Shown piece after piece: positions 1 to 8,263 of a stretch of DNA of 64,000 nucleotides (position 1 is its first letter; every line of letters begins with the position of its first letter). The stretch is from Paenibacillus anaericanus (GTDB lineage Bacteria; Bacillota; Bacilli; Paenibacillales; Paenibacillaceae): NCBI RefSeq assembly GCF_003994475.1, contig NZ_RZNY01000003.1:310001-374000 (forward strand), read 5' to 3'. The position numbers and the translations under genes are program-made. Under the pieces are notes generated by a model that ran no database searches, was not told the DNA's origin, and saw only the letters and a program-made list of their open reading frames with translations.

Positions 1-378
1 GACACAAGGCCACAGCGGTGCCGTTCCTATTCCGAGTAATGCACAGCCTAGAACGATAAATCCCATCGTCTGCGTTAATGCAATGATACTCACAGCTCCA
101 AAAGCAATGATGAGACCCAACATCATCGTGATTCGAAAACCAATCCGCTCAATAAGCCAACCCGCCGGACTACGAAATACATTGTCCCCTATGTACTGAA
201 GTGAAAAGGATAGTCCTATCGCAAACGCACTTAATTTCAGAACTCCTCCCATATAGACTGGTAGAATGGCAACGATTAATGCTCCCTTTACAAACTCCAC
301 CAAAAACATGATGATCCATATACAGATGAAGGTCGGAGTTAACAGTTTTTTATTTACAAGCGGGGCAGTCAGTTCCAT
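1..378 (-). CDS. MFS transporter, N-terminal part (cut by window edge)
   Basis: The reading frame is open on the minus strand from an ATG at 378 to the window edge and gives 126 residues. A GGAGAGG ribosome-binding site lies 8 bases before the ATG. The product begins MELTAPLVNKKLLTP and then shows alternating hydrophobic segments typical of the first four helices of a major facilitator permease. Between helices 2 and 3 it has a charged loop (SPAGWLIERIGFR) like the MFS loop-2/3 motif. The gene is divergent from the decarboxylase at 566. The family is a confident call from this pattern; the substrate cannot be told from the fragment, and a drug or sugar exporter is possible. Confidence 0.75.
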   Translation of the reverse strand, partial: MELTAPLVNKKLLTPTFICIWIIMFLVEFVKGALIVAILPVYMGGVLKLSAFAIGLSFSLQYIGDNVFRSPAGWLIERIGFRITMMLGLIIAFGAVSIIALTQTMGFIVLGCALLGIGTAPLWPCV

Positions 379-491
379 GAAAGTATCCTCTCCTTCTTTT
401 TTAGATATCAGACTTCTATTAGTCTGTCCCTTTTTACCGGTCAACTTACACAGCTATTTCGTTATTTCTCATTGCACTCTATATTCTTTTC

Positions 492-519
492 TTGCATTCC
501 AGTCTCTTTTTGCTATACT
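492..519 (+). promoter_or_regulatory. candidate sigma-A promoter for the decarboxylase
   Basis: TTGCAT at 492-497 and TATACT at 514-519 are separated by 16 bases. The start codon follows 46 bases downstream. This is a pattern match only. Confidence 0.4.
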
Positions 520-565
520 CAACCTTGTTTGTAAATTTAACGTAGAAAGGCAGGGGACGGTCACT

Positions 566-2041
566 ATGGACCATCAACGCACGCCGCTATTTACCGCCCT
601 TAAGCAGCACGCAGCCAGTAATCCCGTTCAATTTCACATTCCCGGGCATAAAAGGGGAGTCGGCGCCGATAAGGAGTTTCAAGAATTTCTGGGTGACAAC
701 GCTCTATCTATCGATCTAATCAACATCGCTCCTTTGGATGACCTCCATCAGCCTTCTGGAGTAATTGAAGAGGCCCAAAAACTTGCAGCAGATGCATTTG
801 GCGCTGACTACACTTACTTCTCGGTTCAAGGCACAAGCGGTGCCATCATGACCATGATACTATCCATTTGTTCTCCCGGTGATAAAATTATTATCCCGAG
901 AAATATTCATAAATCAATTATGTCCGCAATTATCTTCGCCGGTGCTAAGCCAGTGTTCGTCTCTCCAACTCAAGATGTGAACCTCGGCATTGATCACGGT
1001 ATCACAACTTCCTCCGTAAGGCGGGCACTGCAACGTCATCCTGATGCTAAGGCTGTTCTGGTCATAAACCCGACTTATTTCGGTATATGCGCCAACCTGA
1101 AAGAAATCGTCGATCTAGCACATAGCTTCCATGTTCCCGTCCTCGTAGACGAAGCCCATGGGGTGCATATCCATTTTCATGAGGATTTACCTATGTCTGC
1201 TATGGAAGCTGGCGCCGATATGGCAGCCACCAGTGTACACAAGCTAGGTGGATCTATGACTCAAAGCTCAGTACTAAACCTTAATATTAAGAACGGGTTC
1301 GTTAACCCACAACGGGTACAGACTATTATTAGTATGCTGACAACCACGTCTACTTCTTATTTATTGCTAGCTTCACTTGATACTGCACGGAGAAATCTCG
1401 CTCTGCATGGCCGAGAACTCGCAGAACAATCCATCGAGCTCGCAAATTATGCACGTCGTGAGATCAACGGAATTGAAGGCTTGGAATGCTTCGGGAGTGA
1501 GATTCTGGGTGGAGAAGCTACCTACGCTTTTGATCCCACGAAAGTAACAGTACACGTCCGGCATTTAGCAATTACCGGGTACGAAGTGGAGAATTGGCTC
1601 AGAGATCACTACAATATCGAAGTAGAACTTAGTGATATGTACAATATACTCTGTTTAATTACCCCAGGTGATTCCAAAGAAACGGTGGATGTACTTCTTA
1701 CGGCTCTACGCGAATTATCAACAATCTACTATAAGGAAAATAACGCTAACGAACTCATTGTAAAAGTTCCGGAAATTCCACAACTGTCACTTATTCCACG
1801 TGATGCCTTTTATGCAGACACTGAAGTGATTCCATTTAAGCAATCCGCAGGTCGAATTATTGCCGAATTTATTTATGTATACCCACCCGGCATTCCGATT
1901 CTACTGCCCGGAGAAGTTATTTCCCAAGATAATATCGATTACATCATAGACCATGTTGAAGTTGGTCTGCCTGTTAAAGGACCAGAGGATCGCTATATTA
2001 AGCAGGTTAAGGTAATTGTCGAGACCAATCCGATTTTCTAA
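566..2041 (+). CDS. speA: PLP-dependent arginine/lysine/ornithine decarboxylase, SpeA-like
   Basis: This 491-residue fold-type I PLP enzyme is of the bacilli SpeA/YaaO class, which decarboxylates arginine (or lysine) as the first step of polyamine synthesis. The PLP lysine is in SVHKLGG (K226), with DEAHG (D195, H198) upstream. The N-terminal FHIPGHK motif is typical of the family, and the length matches the roughly 490 residues of SpeA. An open frame extends upstream to 266, but that part overlaps the MFS start region and has no family similarity. I therefore start at the ATG at 566, which follows an AGGGG site. The exact substrate (Arg or Lys) is inferred, not visible. Confidence 0.85.
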   Translation: MDHQRTPLFTALKQHAASNPVQFHIPGHKRGVGADKEFQEFLGDNALSIDLINIAPLDDLHQPSGVIEEAQKLAADAFGADYTYFSVQGTSGAIMTMILSICSPGDKIIIPRNIHKSIMSAIIFAGAKPVFVSPTQDVNLGIDHGITTSSVRRALQRHPDAKAVLVINPTYFGICANLKEIVDLAHSFHVPVLVDEAHGVHIHFHEDLPMSAMEAGADMAATSVHKLGGSMTQSSVLNLNIKNGFVNPQRVQTIISMLTTTSTSYLLLASLDTARRNLALHGRELAEQSIELANYARREINGIEGLECFGSEILGGEATYAFDPTKVTVHVRHLAITGYEVENWLRDHYNIEVELSDMYNILCLITPGDSKETVDVLLTALRELSTIYYKENNANELIVKVPEIPQLSLIPRDAFYADTEVIPFKQSAGRIIAEFIYVYPPGIPILLPGEVISQDNIDYIIDHVEVGLPVKGPEDRYIKQVKVIVETNPIF

Positions 2042-2077
2042 TTCGACTATCAAGTTAAATAGTGAAACTTCACCAAG

Positions 2078-2126
2078 GGGCTGTCTTAAAAGTAGATTTT
2101 TCTACGAATGAGACAGCTCTTCTTTA
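2078..2126 (+). terminator. hairpin terminator after the decarboxylase gene
   Basis: GGGCTGTCT at 2078 pairs with AGACAGCTC ending at 2119, and AGTAGA pairs with TCTAC inside the stem. A T-rich stretch follows. It lies 37 bases after the stop codon. Confidence 0.6.
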
Positions 2127-2130
2127 TTCT

Positions 2131-2235
2131 AATGAAAAAGCGATAGCGCTCGTTTGGTCTCAGACTGCTAAGCAGTTAAATCGAGAAATTTGGAGACCAC
2201 AGCGATTGTAGGAACGGTCCGTTCGCGGAGCGTCC
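2131..2235. repeat. structured non-coding segment of unknown nature
   Basis: TGGTCTC (2155-2161) is the inverted complement of GAGACCA (2193-2199). The loop holds the palindrome CTGCTAAGCAG. The flanks contain GCGATAGCG and a GC-rich GTTCGCGGAGCG. There is no open frame or ribosome-binding site. It may be a dispersed intergenic repeat, but only one copy is visible here. Confidence 0.3.
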
Positions 2236-2264
2236 ACTCAAAAACACCTACCTTACTCCCACAT

Positions 2265-2313
2265 AAAAAGAGAGCATCCCTGGCCATTTTTATGGCTTTT
2301 GGGACACCCTCTT
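2265..2313 (-). terminator. terminator of the DUF1292 gene
   Basis: On the minus strand GAGGGTGTCCC pairs with GGGATGCTCTC, with an inner GCCAT/ATGGC stem, followed by TTTTT. It begins 14 bases after the stop codon at 2327. Confidence 0.8.
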
Positions 2314-2326
2314 CCGAGTTATTCTA

Positions 2327-2638
2327 TTATACTTCGTCTTGCTGGGAGACTAGCTCGTTATAAGCTGCCTCAACTAGACGCCACTCTTCTTCATCTTCGA
2401 TGTTGTAAAGCATCATTTCTTCGTTCTCTTCTTCCATACGAAGAATAATACCATCTGCATCCGTGTTATTCCGCTCAAGCAGAAGCGCATATACTTTGTC
2501 AGCTACGTCAAACGTTTCGACAAGAACCATTTCTACGTCTTTGCCATTCTCGTCTGTTAGCGTTAATACAAATTCTTCATGCTCATGGTCATGTCCACAG
2601 CCGCAATCTTCGCCGTGTTCGTGATTGTGATCGCTCAT
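2327..2638 (-). CDS. DUF1292 family protein with His/Cys-rich N-terminus
   Basis: This is a 103-residue acidic protein. Residues 1-21 are rich in His and Cys (HNHEHGEDCGCGHDHEHE) and look able to bind metal. The rest follows the DUF1292/YrzB pattern: a beta-rich core with FVLTLTDENG and an acidic LYNIEDEEEW motif near the end. A GCGAGGTA site precedes the ATG. In many Firmicutes this family sits beside yrrL; here it stands alone with its own terminator. Its function is unknown, and metal binding is only suggested by composition. Confidence 0.75.
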   Translation of the reverse strand: MSDHNHEHGEDCGCGHDHEHEEFVLTLTDENGKDVEMVLVETFDVADKVYALLLERNNTDADGIILRMEEENEEMMLYNIEDEEEWRLVEAAYNELVSQQDEV

Positions 2639-2737
2639 TGAAATACCTCGCTTTGAATTGATTTGTTAAACCTGTCGGTTTACCTCGTATCGTAACACTT
2701 TTGCATAGTACAGGTCAATTTGAGAATGCACATAGAA

Positions 2738-3298
2738 TTATTTAAGTACGTTAATACCTTTTTCAGAGACTAGCACGTAATCCCCGCCAGATGAGGCTTT
2801 CATATAAAACCCAATCGTGTATTTACCCGCAGTCTTGAAGTCATAGGAATAATCTTCGGTCCGAAACCAAAAGTTATCCCGTTGTTCCTTGATCTCCTCT
2901 GTTTGAATAACCTCAGGGATACCATTAGGTGGTGTAATCGTTACACGTACCGAGGAAATATCCGTCTTAAGGTTATCAATTTGTGAGAACACATTAAATG
3001 TTAATTTTCCCGTTTTCTTTATATCTCCAAATACCTTTTCATCCGAACTTGTGAACAAAAACATATGGACATTCGGTTTATAGTAACTCACTTTTTTGGA
3101 TGATTCGTTATATTCGACAAAACCCTGAAGTTCCCGCAAAGCAACATAGGTTTTACCATCGACCATGTACCCGCCGTCCTCTATCTCACTCCCGTTCAGC
3201 AGAAACTTGACCTTCTGGGATGCTGAATCAGCGAACAATAACGAACCACCCATCAATGAGAATGCAAATACAAGCAGCCCTACTCTTCTCCATTTCAT
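2738..3298 (-). CDS. secreted protein with copper amine oxidase-type N-terminal domain
   Basis: The 186-residue product has a signal peptide (basic start, hydrophobic stretch, cleavage near FADSA at about residue 26). Residues 28-75 resemble the stalk (copper amine oxidase N-terminal) domain common in Paenibacillus exoproteins: VDGKTYVALRELQ is the hallmark segment. The rest is beta-rich and may be an Ig-like fold (KTAGKYTIGFYM). No catalytic residues are evident, so an enzyme activity should not be inferred from the domain name. GGAGGG precedes the ATG. The gene is divergent from the hydrolase at 3501. Confidence 0.65.
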   Translation of the reverse strand: MKWRRVGLLVFAFSLMGGSLLFADSASQKVKFLLNGSEIEDGGYMVDGKTYVALRELQGFVEYNESSKKVSYYKPNVHMFLFTSSDEKVFGDIKKTGKLTFNVFSQIDNLKTDISSVRVTITPPNGIPEVIQTEEIKEQRDNFWFRTEDYSYDFKTAGKYTIGFYMKASSGGDYVLVSEKGINVLK

Positions 3299-3500
3299 AA
3301 TAATAACCCTCCATATATATCATGTTGATGTAAATTTATACTCCGGAAGGTTGTTCAAGTTGCGGTCTCACCTGCCAAAATGCTTTATTTTTTTGCTAAT
3401 TTATAGAAAACTCTACGGAAAGTCGATCCCGTGATCCTTATTTACTTTTGTTATATAGGGAATTAGTGTACATTATGCTTAGAAAAAGAGGAGGGAACTT

Positions 3501-4235
3501 ATGTCACTTCAACTTCAAATGCTCGGTACTGGCGGTGCATTTGCCAAAAAATACTACAACAATAATGGGCTACTCTACTGTGGTAACTTCACTCTGCTGA
3601 TCGACTGTGGGATAACAGCCCCCTTATCACTTCATCAACTTGGCAAATCACTTGATGAAATTGATGCTATTCTTATTACACATATTCACGGAGATCATGT
3701 TGGCGGGCTAGAAGAACTCGCTTTTCGCATGAAATACGTTGTCGGACGTAAGCCTGTTCTCTATATAGCTGACAAGCTGGTAAGTCCACTCTGGGACAAC
3801 ACACTAAGGGGTGGAATGGAGCAGGATGAGTCCACTTCATTAGAAGATTTCTTCGAAGTTAGATTGTTGACGGAGGGTCAATCTACCCCATTGTGCAATG
3901 ACCTCACCGTAGAACTAATTCAAACTCCTCACATTCCGGGAAAAGCTAGCTACTCACTATATATTAACGACGAAGTGTTCTACAGTGCGGATATGATATT
4001 CCAACCTGACTTGTTGAAACATCTGGTCTATGAACGAGGTTGCCGCAAAATAGCTCATGAAGTGCAACTTACCAGAAAAGGTGAGGTACATACAACGCTT
4101 CAAGAGCTACTCTCCTTGCCAACCGAAATCCAAGAGAAGATTTCCCTCATGCATTACGGTGATGAAATGGAAATGTACGCTCGGGAAACTGGGGAAATGA
4201 ATTTTCTGCAACAACATAAAATTTATACCCTATAG
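3501..4235 (+). CDS. MBL-fold metallo-hydrolase
   Basis: The protein has 244 residues. It carries the metallo-beta-lactamase signature HIHGDHVGG at residues 61-69, with further likely metal ligands in TPHIPGK and the YSADM segment (Asp). It belongs to the RNase Z-like branch of MBL hydrolases by its N-terminal LGTGGAFAKKYYNNN strand, but it lacks the long exosite expected of tRNase Z. The substrate is therefore unknown. A strong GAGGAGGG site precedes the ATG at 3501. It stands alone and converges on the DUF3892 gene. Confidence 0.8.
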   Translation: MSLQLQMLGTGGAFAKKYYNNNGLLYCGNFTLLIDCGITAPLSLHQLGKSLDEIDAILITHIHGDHVGGLEELAFRMKYVVGRKPVLYIADKLVSPLWDNTLRGGMEQDESTSLEDFFEVRLLTEGQSTPLCNDLTVELIQTPHIPGKASYSLYINDEVFYSADMIFQPDLLKHLVYERGCRKIAHEVQLTRKGEVHTTLQELLSLPTEIQEKISLMHYGDEMEMYARETGEMNFLQQHKIYTL

Positions 4236-4260
4236 GTAGATTATGTCCTTGCTCTAACGC

Positions 4261-4300
4261 AAAAAAAAGCAGGCCCAGATTTCAATCTGAGCGCCTGCTT
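4261..4300 (-). terminator. terminator of the DUF3892 gene
   Basis: On the minus strand AAGCAGGCGCTCAGAT pairs with ATCTGGGCCTGCTT, followed by a run of eight T residues. Confidence 0.8.
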
Positions 4301-4319
4301 ACTACAATACGAGTTATAT

Positions 4320-4559
4320 TTATTGAAAATTGGGTAACGCATCAAGATTGTTACTTGGATCTCCATCGGCGTCACCACGAATATACATTTCCCCATCTCT
4401 ACCCTTAAACACATTTACACCGGCGATCGCTCCGGCATTTACTTCCTGCAAGGCTTGTTCATAATCCAAGATTCGTCCACTGGAAGTTTTGAATGATGTT
4501 AAATCACCATCTCCATTTTTCTGAACCGCGATAAATGTTTCTCTGGTGTTAGGTCCCAT
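4320..4559 (-). CDS. DUF3892 domain protein
   Basis: This is a 79-residue small protein with the DUF3892 pattern: ITAV-type start (FIAVQKNGDGDL), then LDYEQALQEVNAG and GVNVFKGRDGEMYIRG, ending with DGDPSNNLD. A GAGGAG site precedes the ATG. The family is common in Bacillales and has no known role. It has its own terminator and no partner gene. Confidence 0.8.
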   Translation of the reverse strand: MGPNTRETFIAVQKNGDGDLTSFKTSSGRILDYEQALQEVNAGAIAGVNVFKGRDGEMYIRGDADGDPSNNLDALPNFQ

Positions 4560-4640
4560 TCTATATCACATCTCCTCAGTTCTTGATGTCCCTGTTAGGG
4601 ATGATTATAGTTTGTCCTATATTCATATTTCTATTTATTA

Positions 4641-5087
4641 TTAAAGCGGTTTTTCCATCCGTACGTGAGGAATACCAGCGTCATCGAATGGCTCAGTAGA
4701 TATTGTCTCGTAACCGAGCTTCTGGTAGAACGGCTCAGCTTGGCACTGTGCGTCGAGAACGGACTTACTTAATCCTAGTTCACGAGCAAGCTCCTCCAAG
4801 GCCAAAAGCAGTATTTTACCGATACCTTGAGAACGAAATGATTTATGAACAGCAATTCTCTGCATTTTAGCTGAATTGTCCTTATAATAGGTCAGTCTTC
4901 CTGTAGCAGCATACGTACCATCTTGCTCTATCAACACATGATGCACATCAGGACTGATCACATCATATTCGTCAATCTCCAGATCAATGGGTACCATTTG
5001 CTCCTTTACAAACACTTCCTTGCGAATATCCAGGCAATGCTCTAATTGTTCTTCATTTTTTACATGTATAATTATAGCGGCAGTCAT
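4641..5087 (-). CDS. GNAT family N-acetyltransferase (YjcF/ElaA-like)
   Basis: This 148-residue acetyltransferase has the acetyl-CoA loop RSQGIGK (Q/RxxGxG/A) after the strand QRIAVHKSF. It ends with the fourth motif region AEPFYQKLGYE. This matches the YjcF/ElaA-like GNAT group, which transfers acetyl groups to small amines or protein N termini; the substrate is unknown. The frame is open 24 codons further upstream, but I start at the ATG at 5087 because GGGAGGA lies 10 bases before it. Confidence 0.8.
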   Translation of the reverse strand: MTAAIIIHVKNEEQLEHCLDIRKEVFVKEQMVPIDLEIDEYDVISPDVHHVLIEQDGTYAATGRLTYYKDNSAKMQRIAVHKSFRSQGIGKILLLALEELARELGLSKSVLDAQCQAEPFYQKLGYETISTEPFDDAGIPHVRMEKPL

Positions 5088-5226
5088 TGATATTGATTCC
5101 TCCCATGTTGTCTTTTCGTAAGCTCGAATTGCATCATTATACAAAAAAATGGTAGTCATGTATAGTTGAATTAAATTGAATTAAACCAAGTATATTGAAA
5201 CCGTAAAAAGAGGAGTTGTCCGAACA

Positions 5227-5337
5227 ATGGTCCTTGGAATTACGATCGCTGCCGCTGTATTAATTACTGTTATATTAATCATATTAATGTACTATACAAC
5301 AAAAAAAGGCTATTCTCGCAAATGGGACGAAGACTAA
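5227..5337 (+). CDS. 36-aa single-pass membrane protein, YtzI-like
   Basis: The ORF runs from an ATG with GAGGAG 11 bases upstream to a TAA at 5337. The product has one hydrophobic helix (residues 4-22) followed by a short cytoplasmic tail TTKKGYSRKWDED. The tail resembles YtzI of Bacillus, a small membrane protein of unknown role, in which TxKGYxxK follows the helix. The homology call rests on this short motif only. It is divergent from the acetyltransferase. Confidence 0.55.
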   Translation: MVLGITIAAAVLITVILIILMYYTTKKGYSRKWDED

Positions 5338-5353
5338 TAAAGCTTAGAGCACG

Positions 5354-5578
5354 CTATTCTTTAGAGTAAATGTCATCTCTTATACTTGGGCCATATACTC
5401 CATTCGAAACCGAGGGACCGGACCACGATGATTTACTTACTTGTCGCTGCAGAGTTTCAGGGTCAGGCGATAAGTTACACCCACCTACTACTAATAGCGA
5501 AGTAATTCCTATGATTAGAACTAGTCTTCTAGGAATAGACTCCTGCGTTAACAATCGAAATTGTTTGTCGTTTCGCAT
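5354..5578 (-). CDS. small putative lipoprotein
   Basis: The 74-residue product has a basic N-terminus, a hydrophobic segment (LVLIIGITSLLVV) and a possible lipobox VGGC with the Cys at residue 34. The mature part is short and Ser/Pro rich. The translation signal is weak: AAGG lies almost against the ATG. It converges on the 36-aa gene. No family is recognised. It could be a non-coding open frame, but the lipobox and frame integrity favour a real gene. Confidence 0.45.
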   Translation of the reverse strand: MRNDKQFRLLTQESIPRRLVLIIGITSLLVVGGCNLSPDPETLQRQVSKSSWSGPSVSNGVYGPSIRDDIYSKE

Positions 5579-5682
5579 CCTTATAACTCAACCCACTTTC
5601 CATTTATCGTCGTATGATTCATTGTTGTCTCGTGGGGGTCGCTTTATACGCTTCAAACTATGATAAAAACGCTTAAAATAGT

Positions 5683-5711
5683 TTGACATTACCCTCCCAT
5701 CCTGATAATAT
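5683..5711 (+). promoter_or_regulatory. sigma-A promoter of tRNA-Val
   Basis: TTGACA at 5683-5688, a 17-base spacer and TAATAT at 5706-5711, 24 bases before the tRNA. Confidence 0.65.
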
Positions 5712-5735
5712 AAATTTTACATTCGCTATATTCAT

Positions 5736-5807
5736 GATCTGCTAGCTCAGCGGGAGAGCACTATCTTGACAGGGTAGGGGCCAGTGGTTCGATCCCACTG
5801 CAGATCA
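5736..5807 (+). tRNA. tRNA-Val(GAC)
   Basis: The acceptor arms GATCTGC/GCAGATC pair perfectly. The D arm is GCTC/GAGC, the anticodon stem CTATC/GGTAG encloses TTGACAG (anticodon GAC), and the T arm is AGTGG-TTCGATC-CCACT. The discriminator is A; CCA is not encoded. It reads GUC/GUU valine codons. Confidence 0.95.
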
Positions 5808-5814
5808 TACTAAG

Positions 5815-5847
5815 AAACCCTTGAGGCTATTGGCTTCAGGGGTTTTT
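5815..5847 (+). terminator. terminator of tRNA-Val
   Basis: AAACCCTTGAGGC pairs with GCTTCAGGGGTTT and is followed by Ts, directly after the tRNA. Confidence 0.85.
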
Positions 5848-5984
5848 GCTTGTTTACGTGAAATTGACTTTTTTTGAGGATTTCAGAGTGGTTTGGGGAC
5901 GGAATTTCCAAAGTGACATCATTTAAAAGGCCCCACCGTCCGAAGTCGATAGAGCTCTACGCAAGCCATTAATACAGTTAGTAA

Positions 5985-6119
5985 TTACAGCAAGCAGGCT
6001 CTTGAAATGATCACAAGCAATATGAACAAAACTAAAATTACTCCGGTGGATGTCCCTATTCCACAACAAACTGGTTTTGGTCTACCACACTCTCCAAACC
6101 CTCCAACTATACCGTTCAT
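5985..6119 (-). CDS. YjcZ family sporulation protein, 44 aa
   Basis: A minus-strand ATG at 6119 with AAGGAGG 6 bases upstream opens a 44-residue frame. The N-terminal half is Gly/Cys rich (GGFGECGRPKPVCCG). The C-terminal half is a hydrophobic helix, GVILVLFILLVIISR. This Gly-rich start followed by a VLFILLVII helix is the YjcZ family pattern, whose members are small sporulation-associated or coat-associated membrane peptides. The gene is short and easily missed. It stands alone between tRNA-Val and the deacetylase; its role is inferred from the family only. Confidence 0.75.
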   Translation of the reverse strand: MNGIVGGFGECGRPKPVCCGIGTSTGVILVLFILLVIISRACLL

Positions 6120-6393
6120 GTGTATCCTCCTTATGTTTAACTTAGTGTTTAGCTCACATCTCATCCTATTCTAACGTCTACAATTCGATCTGGTTCATTG
6201 TACCGCTGTAGTCTTTTTCACTGCCTAAGTTATCAGCGCTTGTACTAGATTTAATACCCAAATCAAGCTAAAGAACAACGTTATTCACTAGAATCAAACC
6301 TTCATTTTTAACCCACGGATAAAAAAGTCCTGTTTAAGCAAAATAACTAAACATGTTGTGGTTCGCAATTTAAAAATGGAGGATAAAGTACTG

Positions 6394-7152
6394 ATGCTCA
6401 AACTTAAAACTTTGTTGATAGTATCTGTAACAGTCACATTATATGCGGGTTATGCTGATGCGCATCCAGCTTCACAACTTAGAGACAGGAGCTATTATGA
6501 GGAACGCGGTGATATCGTATGGGAAGTTCCGACTGAAAAAAAGACGATCGCCTTTACATTCGATGATGGTCCTGATCAAAGGCAAACACCAAAAATTCTA
6601 GAAGTGTTAGAACAATATCAGGCCAAAGCCACCTTCTTCGTCGTTGGAGATCGAGTTGATCGTTTTCCTGAAATTGTTCGAATGGAACTAAGTAAAGGAC
6701 ATGAAATTGGCAACCATTCTTATCATCACCCTTCCTTCCAGAATCTAGGTAGAGACAGCATCCTGTCTGAATTGACGAAGACGCAACAAGCGATTAGCCA
6801 GGCGACTGGTCAAACAGCGTTACTATTTCGTCCACCTGGAGGATCCTACAATCAATACATTATTAATATCTCCAAGGAAAATAATCTACAGTTGATCTTA
6901 TGGTCATGGCATCAGGATACAAAAGATTGGAAGGCTCCTGGGGTACAAAGGATAGTCAATAAAGTGCTAAATAATGTTCGGAATGGTGACATTATTCTTA
7001 TGCATGATTATGTATACAATAGCTCACAAACCTCAGAAGCTTTAAAGATCATATTACCTGAACTGCAAAAACGGGGTTATTCATTTGTAACCGTGTCACA
7101 ACTGCTATCCCAAAAAGACGATCAAGATCACCACATCAAAGTAACTCAATAA
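6394..7152 (+). CDS. secreted polysaccharide deacetylase (NodB domain)
   Basis: This 252-residue carbohydrate esterase family 4 protein has an N-terminal signal peptide (about residues 1-23, cleavage near YADAHP). The NodB motifs are complete: TFDDGPD (D57, D58), NHSYHHP (H108, H112), RPPGGSYN, WHQDTKDW and ILMHD. Such enzymes remove acetyl groups from peptidoglycan or chitin-like glycans outside the cell. The frame opens at a GTG at 6358, but GGAGGA nine to ten bases before the ATG at 6394 sets the start. It is monocistronic with a strong terminator. Confidence 0.9.
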   Translation: MLKLKTLLIVSVTVTLYAGYADAHPASQLRDRSYYEERGDIVWEVPTEKKTIAFTFDDGPDQRQTPKILEVLEQYQAKATFFVVGDRVDRFPEIVRMELSKGHEIGNHSYHHPSFQNLGRDSILSELTKTQQAISQATGQTALLFRPPGGSYNQYIINISKENNLQLILWSWHQDTKDWKAPGVQRIVNKVLNNVRNGDIILMHDYVYNSSQTSEALKIILPELQKRGYSFVTVSQLLSQKDDQDHHIKVTQ

Positions 7153-7197
7153 TTTCCATGCCTTAAACTCAATTGCTACTCTTAAAGGTGCGAATAT

Positions 7198-7236
7198 AAA
7201 GGGATGATCCTCCATAGTGAGGGTCATCCCTTTTTT
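7198..7236 (+). terminator. terminator of the deacetylase gene
   Basis: AAGGGATGA..CCTC pairs with GAGGGTCATCCCTT and is followed by six Ts. Confidence 0.85.
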
Positions 7237-7240
7237 CAGA

Positions 7241-7274
7241 TAACATACTTACTATACTTTTATATTGACTAAGT
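7241..7274 (+). repeat. 34-bp block shared with the sodA promoter
   Basis: The 34 bases ending in TTGACTAAGT match 30 of 34 positions at 9268-9301, with the same position relative to the -35 hexamer. It may be a shared regulator site. Confidence 0.6.
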
Positions 7275-7293
7275 AACAGAAATTCACTACAAT
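7265..7293 (+). promoter_or_regulatory. sigma-A promoter of trhO
   Basis: TTGACT at 7265-7270, a 17-base spacer and TACAAT at 7288-7293, 33 bases before the start codon. Confidence 0.7.
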
Positions 7294-7326
7294 TCAGTAG
7301 AATCCAATATAGACAGGTGATATATA

Positions 7327-8217
7327 ATGAACAAAACCAAAACATCTTACCGCATATTATTATTTTATAAATTTGTACCCATTGCTGATCCGGCAATATT
7401 TACGGCAGAGCATTTGCAATATTGCAAAGATCTTGGAGTTAAAGGACGTATTCTTATCGCCTCCGAGGGGATTAACGGAACCGTATCGGGAACAGTAGAA
7501 CAAACCGAACGTTACATGAACGATCTTCGCTCCAATCCACTGTTTGCAGACATTGTATTTAAGATAGATGAAGCGGAAGAACACGCATTCAAGAAAATAT
7601 TTGTAAGACACAAAGAGGAACTGGTTACATTCCGTTATGAACATGAGCTTGATCCCAATAAACTGAGTGGTAAGAAATTATCCCCCAACGAATTCTATGA
7701 ACAATTGCAAGAAGACGATGTCATAGTCATTGATGGACGCAACGATTATGAATATGAAATTGGCCATTTCCGTGGAGCCATTCGCCCTGATGTGGAATCT
7801 TTCCGTGAATTCCCGGATTGGATTCGGCAAAATATGAGCCAATATAAAGACAAAAAAGTATTAACTTATTGTACCGGTGGAATCCGTTGTGAGAAATTGA
7901 CCGGATTTCTTATGAATGAAGGCTTTTCGGATGTCGCACAGCTTGAGGGTGGAATTGTGACTTATGGTAAAGACCCCGATACTAAGGGACGGCTATTTGA
8001 CGGAAAATGTTATGTGTTCGACGAACGCATCTCCGTACCAATTAATCAAACCAATGAAGACATCGTTATTGCAAACTGTCACCATTGTGGGGTAACACAT
8101 GACCGTTATATTAATTGCCCCGTGTGTAACCTTCAGTATGTTAGCTGTGAAGATTGCGAAACGCATCACCATGGCTTTTGTTCCGATGCATGCAAAGAAG
8201 CCACAATGCCCGTCTAA
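7327..8217 (+). CDS. trhO: tRNA uridine(34) hydroxylase, rhodanese-like
   Basis: The 296-residue protein has the TrhO (YceA/YbfQ) layout: an acylphosphatase-like N-terminal domain (residues 7-95), a rhodanese domain (about 115-210), and a Cys-rich C-terminal tail (HHCGVTH..CPVC..CEDC..CSDAC) that probably binds zinc. The rhodanese loop CTGGIRCEK contains the expected catalytic Cys at 172. TrhO makes 5-hydroxyuridine at tRNA position 34 using oxygen. Start ATG at 7327 with an AGGTGA site. Its promoter shares an upstream block with sodA, which would fit an oxygen-linked role (inference). Confidence 0.88.
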   Translation: MNKTKTSYRILLFYKFVPIADPAIFTAEHLQYCKDLGVKGRILIASEGINGTVSGTVEQTERYMNDLRSNPLFADIVFKIDEAEEHAFKKIFVRHKEELVTFRYEHELDPNKLSGKKLSPNEFYEQLQEDDVIVIDGRNDYEYEIGHFRGAIRPDVESFREFPDWIRQNMSQYKDKKVLTYCTGGIRCEKLTGFLMNEGFSDVAQLEGGIVTYGKDPDTKGRLFDGKCYVFDERISVPINQTNEDIVIANCHHCGVTHDRYINCPVCNLQYVSCEDCETHHHGFCSDACKEATMPV

Positions 8218-8263
8218 TATTGGGTAATGATTTCGCGCTAAGTAAGTCAAGGGAGTGTCCAAA

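Noticed and set aside
266..565. Upstream extension of the SpeA-like frame to 266
   Set aside because: It overlaps the divergent MFS gene start and has no similarity to the decarboxylase family; AGGGG supports the ATG at 566.
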